Under the pieces are notes generated by a model that ran no database searches, was not told the origin of the DNA, and saw only the letters and a list, made by a program, of their open reading frames with translations. Of a DNA stretch of 64,000 nucleotides, positions 1 through 10,239 are shown in pieces; position 1 is the first letter of the stretch, and each line of letters begins with the position of its first letter. A program made the translations under genes and the position numbers. Source of the stretch: Hirundichthys speculiger (taxonomy: Eukaryota; Chordata; Actinopteri; Beloniformes; Exocoetidae); the NCBI GenBank assembly GCA_018398805.1, contig JAGFBZ010002129.1:1240001-1304000 (forward strand), read 5' to 3'.

Positions 1-99
1 CGCGGTTCCCAGCGCAGCTCGGGCAGTCTTCATTTTATCTCCGGCAGCACATGTTTCAGATGTTGTTTCAGTAGCGACATCTGAAACCAGTTAGGGTGC

Positions 100-210
100 G
101 GATGTTCCAGTCTGTTTTTTTTTTAGCCTTCCCATTCTGACTATTTGCCCATTTTTAGGTTAACTGTGGGTTAGGTGGTGTCAGTTCCTACCATCATGGA
201 GCAGTGCAAT
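100..210 (+). repeat. Family A fragment (dispersed fish MITE-like repeat)
   Basis: The stretch with GGTTAACTGTGGGTTAGG followed by TCAGTTCCTACC matches the module found at 34500-34590, 22440-22510 and 57390-57450 (GGTTAACTGGGG, then GGAGT(C/T)AGTTCCTGCC). It is a short, old piece with no termini visible. The assignment rests on comparison within the window. Confidence 0.5.
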
Positions 211-1284
211 ATAATCATATGATTGGTTGAGTCTATGATTGAAAGTAGTTTGCTCAACATTTGGCACTTGACTTGGCCTGACTTTTGACTAGACTGCGGC
301 GAAAGGTGATGCCTGTACAAACAGTTCTCTTTATACACTTTCTGTACACTTACAAGGTTAAAATTACCTTAGTTTGTCTGCAGGGACCAAGATAATTAAT
401 TTTGACATAGATCGATAATGCCAACGTTAATTCCCGTAATCCATTCTCACTCAAAACTGCTTTGATTCACATTGTTTTACTCCTAAAAGTCAGTTTACGC
501 TCTTTATCATAGTATAGTAGAACTAAGGTTGCTTTGAGATTTGCAGATTTTCAGTCTCCACTCGGAGGAAAGCGCTCTGCTGTGGAGTCTGAGCCATCTG
601 GATTTTTTTTCTTTTGGGAAGAGGGGGGGCTCCTTTCTCTTGCTTCATGTACTGATTACCAGTGCTTGACCTCTGCTCCATTAAACCAACATCGTCTTGG
701 ATTTTACCCGACTCCATCCTGCATTTCAGTCCTTCACTACATGTAACCATCACAGCTGAGGCTACATTTCTTGGCAACTTGTGGAAGGATTTCAGGGCAA
801 GGATGGACTGAAGAGAAGGTGTTGAGAATAAAGCTGTAAGTCACAGTGCGCTTATCTCCTTTTGTGTCTTTGTCTCTCTTTGTACAGCAAAGCCACTGCT
901 GGTCAAATAGTAACTTGCACAGAACACTTCCAAAGCCAAGACTTTCACACTGAAGGAAAGTGTAGGAAAAACAAGAATATAAGTGAGTGAGGAAGACAGA
1001 GCCATTGAATGAAGGTGATACTATCAGTTGAAAACCAGCGAGGCTCCTCACTGTGTGACCTTGTGGAGGTGGGGGGTTGAATTTTTATGTTCCACAACAG
1101 GTTAAATTATATGAAGCTACAAATTTGTTCAGTTAGGTGTCATTACTTTAGCTACAGAGTGCTTACCATTTTCAGTGAACTTAACATCTGAGCTGTGGAT
1201 CAAGAGCTACTAGAGCATAATCATTATTTGTTTAATAAAGATAATACAGTTTATTGTGCCTTTACTGGATGGTTCTGGGTTGGT
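211..1284. other. No recognised feature
   Basis: Ordinary A/T-rich sequence. The short ORFs on both strands (at most 104 codons) show no domain, start context or splice pattern I recognise. No repeat copy shared with the rest of the window was seen. Confidence 0.5.
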
Positions 1285-1575
1285 CTGGAAGCAAAGCTTA
1301 GCTAGGCAGCCCAAAGCAGCTACCTTCACCCCCGGTCAAAGGCTGCTGGTCAGGGCTAAATGGAGGACATTTGGTCTGCCAAAGTGACATGCACCCCGGA
1401 CTATTCAAAGACCCGAGGCAACGAGTGACCATAGGTCATCTCTAATAAAGATGGTGGAATAGATTTGTTCTGAATGAATAAGATAACGTCAGTTGACATA
1501 ATGGGTTTGCATGAGGTAAGCCAGGCTAAAACAGCTAACTTGTGGTAATTGAGGTAAGATGAGTGTGTTCCAGCC
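1285..1575 (+). repeat. Family A fragment
   Basis: Contains the marker AACAGCTAACTTGTGGTAA at about 1531-1549 followed by GTGTGTTCCAGCCAGCCTCC. The same order occurs at 8140-8190, 34440-34520 and 57315-57380. It runs directly into the minus-strand LINE fragment, so the two repeats probably inserted into each other. Confidence 0.55.
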
Positions 1576-2060
1576 AGCCTCCAGGCTTGTTCATTCCTCC
1601 TAAATCTCCGTTCTGCAGCGAAGAGAGAGGAGGCGATGGGAACTGCTGCTCCTTTGATCCTCAAAGGTGTCATGAAGAGGATGGTCCAGATTGTTCAGAA
1701 TGACCTCAACAGTCCTTGTAGTATATCTATTCACCACATCCTCCAGTGAATCCATCCTGACTCCCGTCACTGAGCCAGCCTTCTTCGCGATCTTATCCAG
1801 CCTCCTCGCCTGCCTTGCTCGTAAACTTCCTCTCCACCAGACTGAAGCAGAGAACAAAGCACTTGCCACCAGATTGATAAAACATTTTCAGTATCTTATT
1901 GCAGATGTTAAGCGATTTGAGCTTCTTTAAGAAGAAGAGGCGGCTTTGCCCCTTTTTGTAGAGAGCGTCTGTGTTAAGGGACCAGTCCAACTTATTATCC
2001 AGGTGTAGACCTAGATATTTATTGGCTGGCACCACCTCAATGTCCATCCGCAATTGTTAA
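1560..2060 (-). mobile_element. Non-LTR retrotransposon (LINE) 3' fragment, reverse transcriptase C-terminus
   Basis: Minus-strand translation in three frames joined by frameshifts gives the C-terminal part of a fish LINE ORF2. First comes NKYLGLHLDNKLDW then ALYKKGQSRLFFLKKL (about 2053-1860), then RLDKIAKKAGSVTGV and HPLHDTFEDQRSSSSHRL (about 1800-1620). This is the segment downstream of the polymerase motifs in L2/CR1-like elements. The catalytic region is absent, and frameshifts at about 1860 and 1670 make it a dead fragment. Family placement is from memory of fish LINE proteins. Confidence 0.75.
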
Positions 2061-2310
2061 CTGGCTGAAGTGGGGGCTTGAACCTCTGGAAATCCAGTAT
2101 CATTTGAGGCAGTTGTGGCATCACCCAAAGCTTGAAAAAACACTCTTGAAAACTGACTCTTCAGAAACCCTAGGGGTGACAACACAGAGGATTTGTTTGG
2201 TTCTTTTTACACAATCTGTCGTTGATACCAACATTATTATACCATTGTATCTATCAGTCTTTCATCATATAACGGTTGTATGTGCTTTAATGCTAAATGG
2301 TATGAAACTC
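2061..2310 (+). repeat. Family A fragment
   Basis: Carries CTGGCTGAAGTGGGGG, a GGCATCACCCAAAGC-like segment and a degenerate form of the family's terminal marker (GGTTCTTTTTACACAATCTG at about 2199-2218). Compare GTCCAGTTCTTTTTATACA at about 48734 and CCAGTTCTTTTTATACAGAC at about 57514. Old and diverged. Confidence 0.45.
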
Positions 2311-2321
2311 ACTATTGCAAT

Positions 2322-2497
2322 TCTTCTTTTTTTTTTTTGGCACTAGTGGCCTTTATTTGACAGTAAAGAAGAGACAGGAAACAAGGCAGAAAGAACGGGG
2401 AAGGGTCATCCGGACCAGGAGTCAAACCCGCGACCAGCCACATGAGGACTGTAGCCTCTGTACATTCCCTAACCAGTGCGCCACCGGGCGGCACACT
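2322..2497 (-). mobile_element. tRNA-derived SINE, minus strand
   Basis: Read on the minus strand, the head has a pol III A box (TGGCGCACTGG, complement of 2473-2483) and a B box (GGTTTGACTCC, complement of 2418-2428), spaced as in a tRNA-derived promoter. The body ends in a 3' region with ACTGTCAAATAAAGGCC and a poly-T/poly-A run at about 2325-2339. The B box differs from the canonical GGTTCGANNCC at one base. It is not a functional tRNA gene: no cloverleaf acceptor stem is evident and the body continues well past a tRNA length. Confidence 0.7.
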
Positions 2498-2770
2498 TTT
2501 GCACCTTCTAAATGTTTCAGATGTGTTATACTGTCCTTCCCCTGTCTTCTTCCCCTCATTTTAGAAACACACAAATGGCAAAAGCATATTTAGCACTTCC
2601 CAGATTGTTAATTAAGACCCGCAACCTTGTTTTTGTTGCTGCTATGGTACATCTGTAATAGCATTTTTTTAAACAGTGGTTTCTCTTTTTCAGACATTGG
2701 CTGAAATTACAGTAGTAGTTTTATCTTCTATGACAAGCTAATATTGACTGCTAAGTCATTTTAAATGGAG
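2498..2770. other. No recognised feature
   Basis: A/T-rich sequence between the SINE and the family C copy. Nothing identified. Confidence 0.5.
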
Positions 2771-2771
2771 A

Positions 2772-3100
2772 ACTCTTGTCTTCCTTGTTTCCTGTTTTGT
2801 TACTTCCTGCTTCATTTTGAAAGTCTGTCATTGTTTTGTTGAGTTCTGTTTCACTTCTTTGGTCCCATCTGCCCTGATAGTTTTCACCTGGGTCTTATTA
2901 GCCGCTGCCTCTATGTGTTGTCTTGTCTTTCCCTGCGGCCTTGTTGGTCTGTCCTGATCACTGTGTGTTGCTGTCCTGTTTTTTTTTTTTTTTAAATGGG
3001 TGTTGAAAGACTCTACCTACCTTTCACCCTTGAAGGACTTTTGTTGTAAATTCCTGCCTGTCGCTACCCTAGATTTGGGTTCACGCCTCAACACATGACA
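2772..3100 (+). repeat. Family C: LTR-like dispersed repeat, copy 1
   Basis: Shares TTCCTGTTTTGTTACTTCC, TTTTGAAAGTCTGTC and a downstream CACCTGGGTCTTATTAGCC-like segment with copies at 29028-30964 and 38402-38775. It ends in AGATTTGGGTTCACGCCTC then TGACA (3096-3100). The 30964 copy ends similarly in TTGACA. The TG...CA outline, TATTTAAGTC box in other copies and fixed 3' end suggest a solo LTR. No flanking TSD was found, so 'LTR-like' is an inference. Confidence 0.5.
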
Positions 3101-3410
3101 ACAGTCTAGCATGATCAAATCTGAGATCAAATCTCTCAATCCTTCATCTACATCTGAAGCAAGCATACCGTTAAATCTAAAACAAGGACTGGCAGAGTTC
3201 CAACTGTGCAACACCAGGACCCCCATCAAGGCAAAACTAAATTACTCCCGTCTCTGTGGCTTTGTCACAGCTGGGTCCTGGTGGAGGTCCAGTCAAAGTT
3301 AATCAATTCGTTAAGGTGCAGGCAGGCCTGGATGGTGGCTTGCTTTTGGAGCCAGCTCCTAGTGGTCAGTCGAGGAACTGCAGCTGTCTTTACTTCCTAG
3401 TTTGAGCCAA
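3101..3410 (-). repeat. Family A fragment, inverted orientation
   Basis: Contains CTTTTGGAGCCAGCTCC then GTCGAGGAACTGCAGC (3343-3384), the reverse complement of the arm seen at 7035-7065, 23905-23940, 47236-47275 and 56105-56140 (GCAGTTCCTNGANTGGCCAC then GGCTGGCTCC). This arm lies near the ends of a very common fish MITE-like family. Confidence 0.5.
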
Positions 3411-4414
3411 AATGTGAAGCCAGGTGTAGCTCCTTAGGAAAGACTCCTGCCAACACAGCAGCAGCCGAGAGAAATTAAGCTCCTTCTTTCTGTGGTCATA
3501 ACATTAAAAAAAAGCAACTGAGAACAAAAGTAAATCTACCAGTGAGACAAAATTAAACAGAAACACCCCACATGGCCCGCAGTAGCAGTTGGCCAAGCTA
3601 GCAGTATAGCTACCCAGAAAAACACCACCAATTATTATTATTATTTTTTTTTTAATTTTTAATCAAGTCCTTGAACTCTTTCTACACCTCGACAGTTTAG
3701 GATCAAAACTTTTTATGGAATATTTAATAAAAGGGACATTCAGCAAAAGCCAAGAAAAGGCTACACAGATTTTATGAGGAAAAAGAAGTGCTTTTCCTGC
3801 CGTACAACAGTAAAAAATAATCCACCCCTGAACCAAAATTCACTTTCCAAGAAATGTGTGGGATGTATAAACATTTGTCATTTAAATCCAGGCAGGGCGG
3901 TGTCCAGCACCCGCTCGTATAAATCCAGCCTTTCAAACCTGAAGTGGACAAATCCCATCAACAGCCTTCCTGGCGAGCAGAAGTAGACAAAGTAAAATCA
4001 CTCACACTCTCTTTCCACCTTTACAGGTTCTTTTACAGAAATGAGTGATTGCTGGGATGAATATTTGGGATGATCTTTATTTTAATAAATGGGACAATGA
4101 GGACCTGTTCATTACAAAGACTTGGTTCAGACAGACACTGCAGCTGAAGCACACTCTGCTGTCTGACAAAGAACAGAGACCCTGAAATATGAAATATGTA
4201 TATGTTCTATATCTATGTGACTTTCATCCATCTATAGTATGTGCCAAGAGATACCTGAGGCATATCCATTCCAGCATTGACGTAAGTATGCCAACAAGAA
4301 GGATCTTCTGTACAATCGACTGTATGAGAAGGACTGGACAAACCTGTTGGTTTCTAAAAAAAAAAAATGCTTCTGAAACCTCTTTTTTTTTCTAACCAGG
4401 GTGCCATGTTGTAA
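3411..4414. other. No recognised feature
   Basis: Low-complexity T and A runs at about 3638-3660 and 4358-4392. The ORFs here (70 codons or fewer) show no recognisable domain. No shared repeat detected. Confidence 0.45.
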
Positions 4415-4985
4415 ATATCACCCATCTTAGTTCAGTTACCACAAGTTAGCTATTTTAGTCTGCCTTAGCTCATGCTGTTACCTCACATACTTTCTGATCA
4501 AATCTGTCATTTCATCCTAACTTTTGATGTCACCACTGAAACAATAAATGAAATAGTTGGAGTTAAAACCAGGATGGGTGGACTTCCAATTGAGCCGGTA
4601 CCTCGACGAGCTGGACTTCAAATATCGGTTTGGTGCAGCCTTACAGTCAACGTGGCTTCATCACAACTGGGTCTCGGTGGAAGTCCAAAGTTAATCAGTC
4701 CAAAAGGAGCAGCTGTAGTTAGCATTCAGGTAGCACAGACTGCTTGTGGCTTAGCTAAACTTCATCCTCTGACCTTTTTGGCCCAACACACAGCCAGCCG
4801 TGGCAGTATATTTGTTCAGTTAACAGAATAATAAAGTATAAACTCTTTTAAATTAAGAATGACTGACTGTACTCTGTCAGGTTTTTATATGCAGCTCAGA
4901 AGTCAAGACAGTGCTAAGCGCTAAGTAGCTAAAGTGATGACAACTGGCCATTAGCTGCGCTATGCTACAAATTATACATACATTT
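4415..4985 (+). repeat. Family A copy
   Basis: Contains CAGTTACCACAAGTTAGC and TATTTTAGTCTGCCTTAGC (about 4433-4470), the complement of the AGCTAACTTGTGGTAACTG marker. Its right part has GCTAAGTAGCTAAAGTGATG (4919-4938), which recurs at 13471-13490 and 13765-13783. The 119-codon ORF at 4472-4831 lies wholly inside the repeat and is dismissed. Confidence 0.55.
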
Positions 4986-5269
4986 TACTTTATATTTTAT
5001 TTTAATAAAGTTCATCAGTTCATCATTCTTGGATTCAGCCTGACTGGTCAGCTGAGAAACTTCAATTAAAATAACTTTTTCACATCTGACTAGCAAAACG
5101 AATGCAGCCCCTTGGTCTGAACTCAGATTTGCTTCACGAAATCATTTCAACGATTGTATGTTCTCTTTTACAGCACACACATGCTTTCAGTGCCGTTTTT
5201 CCTCAAAATGTAAAATAAAGAGCAGGACCGGTTAAAACTTTGGTTTGCATTAAATTCCTTTCTAATGTA

Positions 5270-5680
5270 CGAGTTTTGTTTCTATATTGAGCAACTATGC
5301 ACGTAGCCTACACACAGAACGTGCATCGTAGATGGCGTTTACATTGGTCTGTTGTTGTTCACATTGCTCTGTAATTTCACTGAAAATGCTCGGTGGTGGT
5401 GGGGATTATTTTCTGCAGTGTTGTAGTTTTCAGCGCTGAGCTTCCTTTTGTTTGCTTCCCTTATGTAGCTCAGACCTGATAAATGTTGAGCCACAGTGAA
5501 TTTTACTTACACCGCAGCCTTCTATCTTTGTACCTGGATGAAGTAGAAGCAGTAGCTGGAAGTAAGTAGAAGAAAATACCAAGTGGGTCAATCACATTTG
5601 ATGTGGTCTGCATCAACCAGACACTGCTATGCTGTTGGTTGGTTCAGTATAACTTGGAGTTGTGAAAGACACAGCAGGGG
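5270..5680 (+). repeat. Family B dispersed repeat, copy 1
   Basis: Matches 53826-54190 in order: a GCATNGTAGATG-like segment, TTTTCTGCAG(T/C)G(T/C)TGTAG, GCTGNGCTTCC(C)TTTT and TATGTAGCTCAGACCTGA. No termini or coding sequence were recognised. Two diverged copies about 48 kb apart point to a dispersed mobile repeat. Confidence 0.55.
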
Positions 5681-5749
5681 TTATTATTCAAGACGTTGCT
5701 TTCTGAAGCCTCCTTAGAGGCCAGAAAAGAACTGGTCATATTTTAAAGT

Positions 5750-6095
5750 GGAGAAGGAAGAGGAGAGCCTGTCCATCTGTGTTTACTCACCAGCGACACA
5801 TTTTCAAGGACGTCTGAGTTGCATTTGCAGGGAAAATCTGATCCGTCTGCTTAGACACCAGATAAAACTGCACCTATCTGATTCATATCTGATTTTATTT
5901 TCACAAATGGATGAGCCCAAAAACCAACCTGAGAATATATGACTTCTGGCTTACCTTTTTTTTTTTTTTTGCTGCTCACATGTCCATGGGTCATATCCAA
6001 TCTGTGCCACATGGGAGGAAAAACAATCAAAACTGAGCCGCTTGAATGCTGCATCCAGATCTGTATGGACAAGAAGATTCATGAAAATACCTAAA
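5750..6095 (+). repeat. Family F dispersed repeat, copy 1
   Basis: Contains TGCTGCTCACATGTCC, GGGTCATATCC and TGTGCCACATGGGAGG. These are features I associate with a fish DNA-transposon family whose ends carry poly-T and GTGTG-rich arms. A second, differently deleted copy may lie at 63390-63740. Similarity between the two is modest. Confidence 0.35.
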
Positions 6096-6129
6096 AACTG
6101 TTCTGCTTTCCCTGTGCTTCACTGGAAAA

Positions 6130-6900
6130 AAAAAAAAACTTAGTTCCCTGTAGTTAATTATATCACTCAATTGTGCATACATTAGCATTCCTTAATGAAA
6201 TACTGGCAATAACAACCTTCAACTGTGATTCATGAACGTTATGTAATGTTAAAGGTGATTTTTCTTTTCTTTTTTTTCCCCTACTTAATTGAGTTATGCA
6301 AAATCAGTGAATTCCATTTTAAGCACTATGCCCATTACTTGCTAATTATCTGATATTAATGGTACACAAACCGAGAATTTAATGCAACAGCAAATCATTT
6401 GCTGGAAATTTGCTTGAACGTCCCATTTTCCTATTAACGGGCCCTGTGCATTCAGTTCCTGCTGGCAACTTTTGAAATTAACATTAAAAAGTGGTATCAC
6501 TTTCTGTCAGTTATGGTTCATTTATCAGATGTCTTTTTTTTCTCTCTCCTTTTTTAACATTAAAAGATACAGCCTTCAAACGCTGGACAATGGTTGTCAT
6601 GTTTTATTAACTTGCCTTCTGTCCGTCCTTTAAAAAGCACTAATTTGCTACGGTGTTGGGTTTAATGTTTAATTTAAGCTCTGAAGCCAAAAGTCTTGTC
6701 CTGTGGGCTACAACAGTCTTTATCCAACAATCCTTTGGTCATATTCAGGAAAATCAATCGATAACCCTTTGAATTTTAAATACAGGAAGAGATAATTATA
6801 TGTCACCGTCTGTGTCAGGGAAGAAATGAATGCGATGAGGAGATGAGGAAAGCGATGAGGAGACCGAAATAAACAAACAAAAAACAGGACAATCGAGTGG
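6130..6900. promoter_or_regulatory. Repeat-poor A/T-rich block, candidate conserved non-coding element
   Basis: No repeat in the window matches this block. It is rich in homeodomain-type cores (AGTTAATTATATC at about 6151, TTGCTAATTATCTGATATTA at 6340-6359), GCAACAGCAAATCATTTGC and AACATTAAAAAGTGG. The texture resembles vertebrate conserved non-coding elements near developmental genes. This is inference from composition and motif density only. Confidence 0.3.
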
Positions 6901-6984
6901 GAGCATGATTTTAAAAAAAGGTAACATCATCAAAGACGCAGCGCTTTATACTCACACAACAGCAAGCAACACGAGTGAGAGACT

Positions 6985-7330
6985 GGAAGTGAGGGGCTAC
7001 ATCTGGCTAGCTGCACTGACATTATCCAGGACTTGCAGTTCCTCGATTGACCACGAGGGGTTGTCTCCACAAGCTAGTAATTCCCCATTGACTCCCATGT
7101 TAAAATGTTTATTGCTGCTGTGAAGTTGGACTCATTTACAGTCACCAAAGCGACAATTTTTGAATTTAGTGACAACTGCATGGGGGATGAAATTTCATAT
7201 AACTTATTAGGAAAAATTATATAAACCACAAATATATGCATAATTAGGCGTGTGTGTGTGTGTGTTAAGATAGCCATTAACTGCAACCTACCACTTAAGC
7301 TTCTTTAGCTGCTTATCAATTAGCATTTTT
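6985..7330 (+). repeat. Family A copy with a short GT run
   Basis: Shows the arm TTGCAGTTCCTCGATTGACC (7034-7053) then CCATTGACTCCCATGTTAAA (7085-7104), followed by the family's CATAATTAGGCGTG segment and a GT microsatellite (7248-7265). The same arm sits at 23905-23970, 47236-47320 and 56105-56175. Confidence 0.6.
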
Positions 7331-7395
7331 GATGAATTTGATATCTGAGCTGAGAATAACGAGGTAAACCGTCATAATCACTCCCTTTTTAAAGA

Positions 7396-7895
7396 TGATG
7401 GGCCTCATTCAAGAAATCTCTGTAAATCTCTGAGTAGATTAATATACCACCTACTTACCAAGAGCCTTCTCTGGATTCACTAACATGTAAAACTCTTGTT
7501 TGTCAGAACATGTGCCCGTTAGTGAATTCCAATTTATCGCAGGTCAGGAACACACTGAAAAAGCTTATTAATTAGAATAAACACCACCCATAGACCACCA
7601 TGTAAGGAGGGTAAAGGTGCAGACTACATCATCATTCATGTAATCTCAAAACCCTTAAACATGAAAATTAATTTTCATGTTTAAAACGTGTTTTTAAAAG
7701 TATCCGCATATATGGAGTGTTACACTCACAGTAAAGCTTCAATATTGTAAAGTGATTTCCAACAATATTTCTTCATTTACACAAGGTTGGATCAGCAGTA
7801 GATTTTGTTTGTAGCTACAAAACGTTCTTAACTAACATTTTCATGAATGCTTGTTACTCAGAAATCCGTTCTGCTCAGGTTTCATAAATGAGGAC
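7396..7895. mobile_element. MITE-like element with GGGCCTCATT termini
   Basis: The left end GATGGGCCTCATTCAAGAAA and the right end TTTCATAAATGAGGACCAAC form an imperfect inverted repeat typical of small fish DNA elements. Internally, GGATTCACTAACATGT pairs with ACATGTGCCCGTTAGTGAAT. A perfect 30 bp palindrome lies at 7655-7684. No TSD was resolved and there is no coding capacity. Confidence 0.45.
7655..7684. repeat. Perfect 30 bp palindrome
   Basis: The left arm TTAAACATGAAAATT (7655-7669) is followed with no spacer by its exact reverse complement (7670-7684). It lies inside the GGGCCTCATT MITE-like element and may be the join between two element arms. Confidence 0.8.
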
Positions 7896-8099
7896 CAACA
7901 TGTGTTGTAGTGCTGTTACTTCCACTAAAAGAACACTGCAACTGGCTCTGGGTCGGGCCTGGGACGGTCCGGGACTTATGGCTGCCGAGGGCCCACAGCC
8001 AAGGCCAGAGCTAAGCAGTCATCATTTCAGATCTCACTTCAATAGTGAAATGTTAAAAGAGAGCAGATTCAGTCAGAATGAATGTAAGATAACATTAAA

Positions 8100-8380
8100 C
8101 AAGACATAAAATGCATGATAGGTTACCATGTGTTGAGCTAAAATAGGTAGCTTGTGGTAACTAAGTTAAGGTGGACGTGTTCCATCTTGAAAGATGTGTT
8201 TATTCCTTCCTTTGCTTATTCTCGGGGTTTGGCAGAGTCATTTCCTGCCTTTGTGGCATCTTCTGTAGTCCTAAAAACCTGTCTTTAAAACTACTCTTCA
8301 GAAAGCTATGGGTGACATCACAGAAGGGTTGTCCTGCTCTTCTTATAGAGTCTATGATTAGAACCAAACAGACCAACAAT
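8100..8380 (+). repeat. Family A fragment
   Basis: Contains GTAGCTTGTGGTAACTAAG and GGACGTGTTCCATC (8147-8189), then GGTGACATCACAGAAGGGTT and CTTCTTATAGAGTCTATGAT, the family's terminal marker (compare GTCCAGTTCTTTTCATACAG with TCTATAGG near 25250). Confidence 0.55.
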
Positions 8381-8931
8381 GAAATCACATACAAGGGCAA
8401 AGCACTTTTCAAACAGAAAATGAAGAAAAGAGCACAAATAATCTAAGACTAAGGCCGCTTTCATAACCATGTACCTTCCCTGTACCGTACCGTGTCCTCT
8501 ATACCGGTCTAGCGGTGGTTAGTGTGAAGCATACCAACGAGGTTTCCGCTGTGGTGCAATATAGTATGTGAGGTAGACTGCTGAGCTACACAGTGTAAAA
8601 CCATCCAGCTACTCCTTTGAGATTGAAGAAAATGTAATTGCATATTCCACACTATATACTACATTTTCAGAAAAAAAAAATCAGTGTAGTATAGTAAGCA
8701 GTTCCAAAATGGCCTTCATTTAAACAAGAGAAATAAGCAAGACTCAAAAAAAGTCTCCCGTTGTTAATAACACTATATTCTGCTGTGGATTCTTTAATGA
8801 GACACCGGTGTAATTATCAACATGTTTAAACATTTTGAACTGGATAGATCATGCTGCTTTTAAATATGGTGAAAATACCAAATACTGCACCACTCAGTCA
8901 AACAGTAATCTCCTTCACTAGCTGAAATCTG
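8381..8931. other. No firm feature
   Basis: At 8450-8540, GGCCGCTTTCATAACC and ACCGTACCGTGTCC resemble the end of another fish MITE type, but no partner end was found. The remainder is A/T-rich and unassigned. Confidence 0.3.
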
Positions 8932-8939
8932 ATTTTTAA

Positions 8940-9282
8940 AGCCACTCTATGTAGCAATATCACTTCTGACCACATGGGGGCATACAGATCTGCCTATTTG
9001 AAAAAATAAAAAAAGTGGACCACTTCCGTTCCCTGTGTGACCAGGACTTATAATTTTAATTATTTATTGCCCTGTCCTCTGTCCTTTGAAAAGTTTGGAA
9101 CTGATAAAATTTTCATGAATGCCAAAAACACATAAATTTTGTTCTGTTTAGTTTACACATACGTTCTGCTCATGTTTCATTGTTTCATTAATGAGGTATC
9201 TTATGCCAGCACTGAAACGTTAACTTCCTTGTGATATGCCACGCCCATGTGGCCAGATGTGATATTACTACATAGAGTAGCT
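8940..9282. mobile_element. 343 bp TIR element with TTAA target duplication
   Basis: The left end AGCCACTCTATGTAGCAATA and the reverse complement of the right end, AGCTACTCTATGTAGTAATA, differ at two positions. The inverted repeat continues for about 45 bp through CCACATGGG. TTAA lies immediately outside both ends (8936-8939 and 9283-9286), the target used by piggyBac and Kolobok transposons. There is no ORF. Its inner right part (9105-9190) resembles 7830-7890 of the neighbouring MITE. Confidence 0.75.
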
Positions 9283-9289
9283 TTAATAT

Positions 9290-10170
9290 AATTTTGTAGT
9301 TTATGATTAAACTGTCACAAAGCTTTCAAACTTGTCTTTTCTCACATACATTTACAAAATAACCAACACTAGAACTGGTTTCGGTATCATTCATCATTAA
9401 TGCAGAGGAGGTTTTGTGAAAGTAGTCATGGCGTGATGTTATTTTGCTTCATTAGCTCTGTCAACCTGAACATGATGAGTGAGAGTTTCTTTCATCAGAA
9501 CCACCAAACCATGCTTTTATAGGTAGATGTAGCCTCCAATTATTCAATCATGTACTGCAGGAGTGCCAGAGAGAGCCGGCTTGGACGCTTTTCCTGACAT
9601 GAGACGGCCATCAGCGGCACAAAGGCAGTAATTTCCGTGAAAAATAAGCGCCGACTGACGCTGCACATCCCTGCATGAGGTCACGCCCATCATTTTGAGA
9701 GACACGAGTCCAGGAGAGGACAAAGGACCTCTGTGATCCAGATATTGGGGCTGATTACAGATGAGTATTCTTCCTCTCCGACTCCATCCCTCTTTTTAAT
9801 AATCTTCAATTTTCTCATTCTCATTCTAATTTTTCTCATTTTCTACGTGCTTAACTTTCCCCTCACAGTGTCTCCTTGTGTCTCCTCGGCCTTCATTTCT
9901 GTCTGTTCCCCCAGACAGCTCACATCATCAACATCCAATAAAAGATCATTTCTATCTCAGAAAAGGTCAAGATGTGAACTCAGGGTTCAACAAGTTTCTT
10001 TTAGAAACTGATTAAATAGAATGTCTATCAAATTCAGACCTCATTTAATTTAAACGCTTCCTTAAATGAGGGAGATATGAGAACTCTTCACATTTAACAC
10101 CTGAACTCAATTTGAATTTCTGGCCCTTGTAATTATTATACGAAGGTAGTGATCCACACTTATAAAAATG
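9290..10170. other. Repeat-poor stretch; 9540-9730 unusually complex
   Basis: No repeat match. The part from 9540 to 9730 (GTGCCAGAGAGAGCCGG, GACGGCCATCAGCGGC, GTAATTTCCGTGAAAAATAA) has balanced composition unlike its A/T-rich flanks and could be a conserved element or exon remnant. No ORF supports coding. A T run of about 21 lies at 10179-10199. Confidence 0.3.
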
Positions 10171-10239
10171 ATTGTGTGTTTTTTTTTTTTTTTTTTTTTG
10201 GTGAAACGGCATGAAAAATTAAATTGACCATTTATTTTT

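Noticed and set aside
2418..2483. Functional tRNA gene
   Set aside because: A and B boxes are present, but the sequence continues as a SINE body, the B box is altered and no acceptor stem forms.
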